DNA from: Brevibacillus sp. JNUCC-41
Lineage (GTDB): Bacteria > Bacillota > Bacilli > Bacillales > DSM-1321
Assembly: GCF_014844095.1 (NCBI RefSeq)
Contig: NZ_CP062163.1
Location: 496,001-560,000, forward strand
Reading direction: 5' to 3'
DNA length: 64,000 nucleotides
The notes under the pieces: generated by a model
Database searches by the model: none
Told to the model about the DNA's origin: nothing
The model's input: only the letters and a program-made list of their open reading frames with translations
Shown here: positions 63,871 through 64,000 of the stretch, one piece after another
How positions within the stretch are numbered: the stretch's first letter is position 1
How the letters are laid out: the number at the start of each line of letters is the position of its first letter
Translations under genes and position numbers: made by a program

Positions 63871-64000
63871 TTAAATCGTTTCGTTTTAAAACAACAATCT
63901 TTACGAAAAGAGCCTTTATTAAACTTTCCCCTCTCATCCATTATCCTGGGAAAATCATGACCATCAAATTTTTCCCCTAAACCAAGTACATCTATGTTAT
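63871..64000. other. window end, no gene seen
   Basis: AT-rich sequence after the repeat element; nothing supported. Confidence 0.4.

Noticed and set aside
63608..63937. 109-residue minus-strand frame at the window end
   Set aside because: It runs through the kyn terminator and the GC-rich repeat element, with no ribosome site.

Overview
The window is a low-GC Firmicute chromosome segment. AAGGAGG-type ribosome binding sites, UUG/GUG starts, a RocR/sigma-54 locus, a T-box leader, lia, ada/alk and citST genes, and many bidirectional hairpin terminators all point to a Bacillaceae soil bacterium, most like the Peribacillus (Bacillus simplex) group. No rRNA, tRNA, CRISPR array, transposase or prophage was seen.

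Layout. 1-2.7 kb: 5' part of rocA with divergent activator rocR. 2.8-4.9 kb: quinone/azo-compound detoxification genes (azoR, catE, catD). 4.9-12.6 kb: a Zur-boxed metallophore locus with a nicotianamine-synthase-like enzyme, a MATE exporter and a five-gene Opp/Cnt-type ABC importer. 12.7-18 kb: mannitol genes mtlA-mtlR-mtlD. 18.2-22.5 kb: Mg-citrate transporter and CitST-type two-component system. 23-25.8 kb: collagen-like protein, then alkA divergent from adaAB. 25.8-38.4 kb: single-gene housekeeping and accessory functions (two DUF2690 secreted proteins, NUDIX, CutC, an interrupted high-GC methyltransferase, MerR-TipAS, pentapeptide-repeat protein, VOC, GNAT, TcyP, PadR/HAAS pair, HEXXH protein, PAP2). 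38.6-40.3 kb: amino-acid permease behind a leucine-type T-box.

42.0-52.1 kb holds the most novel element, a complete-looking RiPP (ribosomally made, modified peptide) locus. Three tandem 189-bp units each encode a 44-residue precursor with identical leaders and slightly different cores. Downstream, tightly packed, are a B12-binding radical SAM enzyme, a DUF692/MNIO iron oxidase, an unassigned 264-residue partner, a UPF0489 (peptide-arginase family) protein, a TldD-type metallopeptidase and a JmjC/cupin oxygenase. Upstream are an MFS exporter, a 42-residue exported signal peptide ending in a PapR-like heptapeptide, and a divergent PlcR-like HTH-TPR regulator. The genes read as quorum sensing, precursor, modification, cleavage and export.

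52.5-64 kb: MFS transporter, a small membrane protein, the liaIHFSR envelope-stress operon (no liaG), a TetR regulator and the kynurenine route kynU-permease-kynA-kynB. Two intergenic arrays, near 12.3 and 58.1 kb, share a 21-bp tandem repeat built on ACTCGTGAATTTGG, and a short dyad repeat element closes the window.
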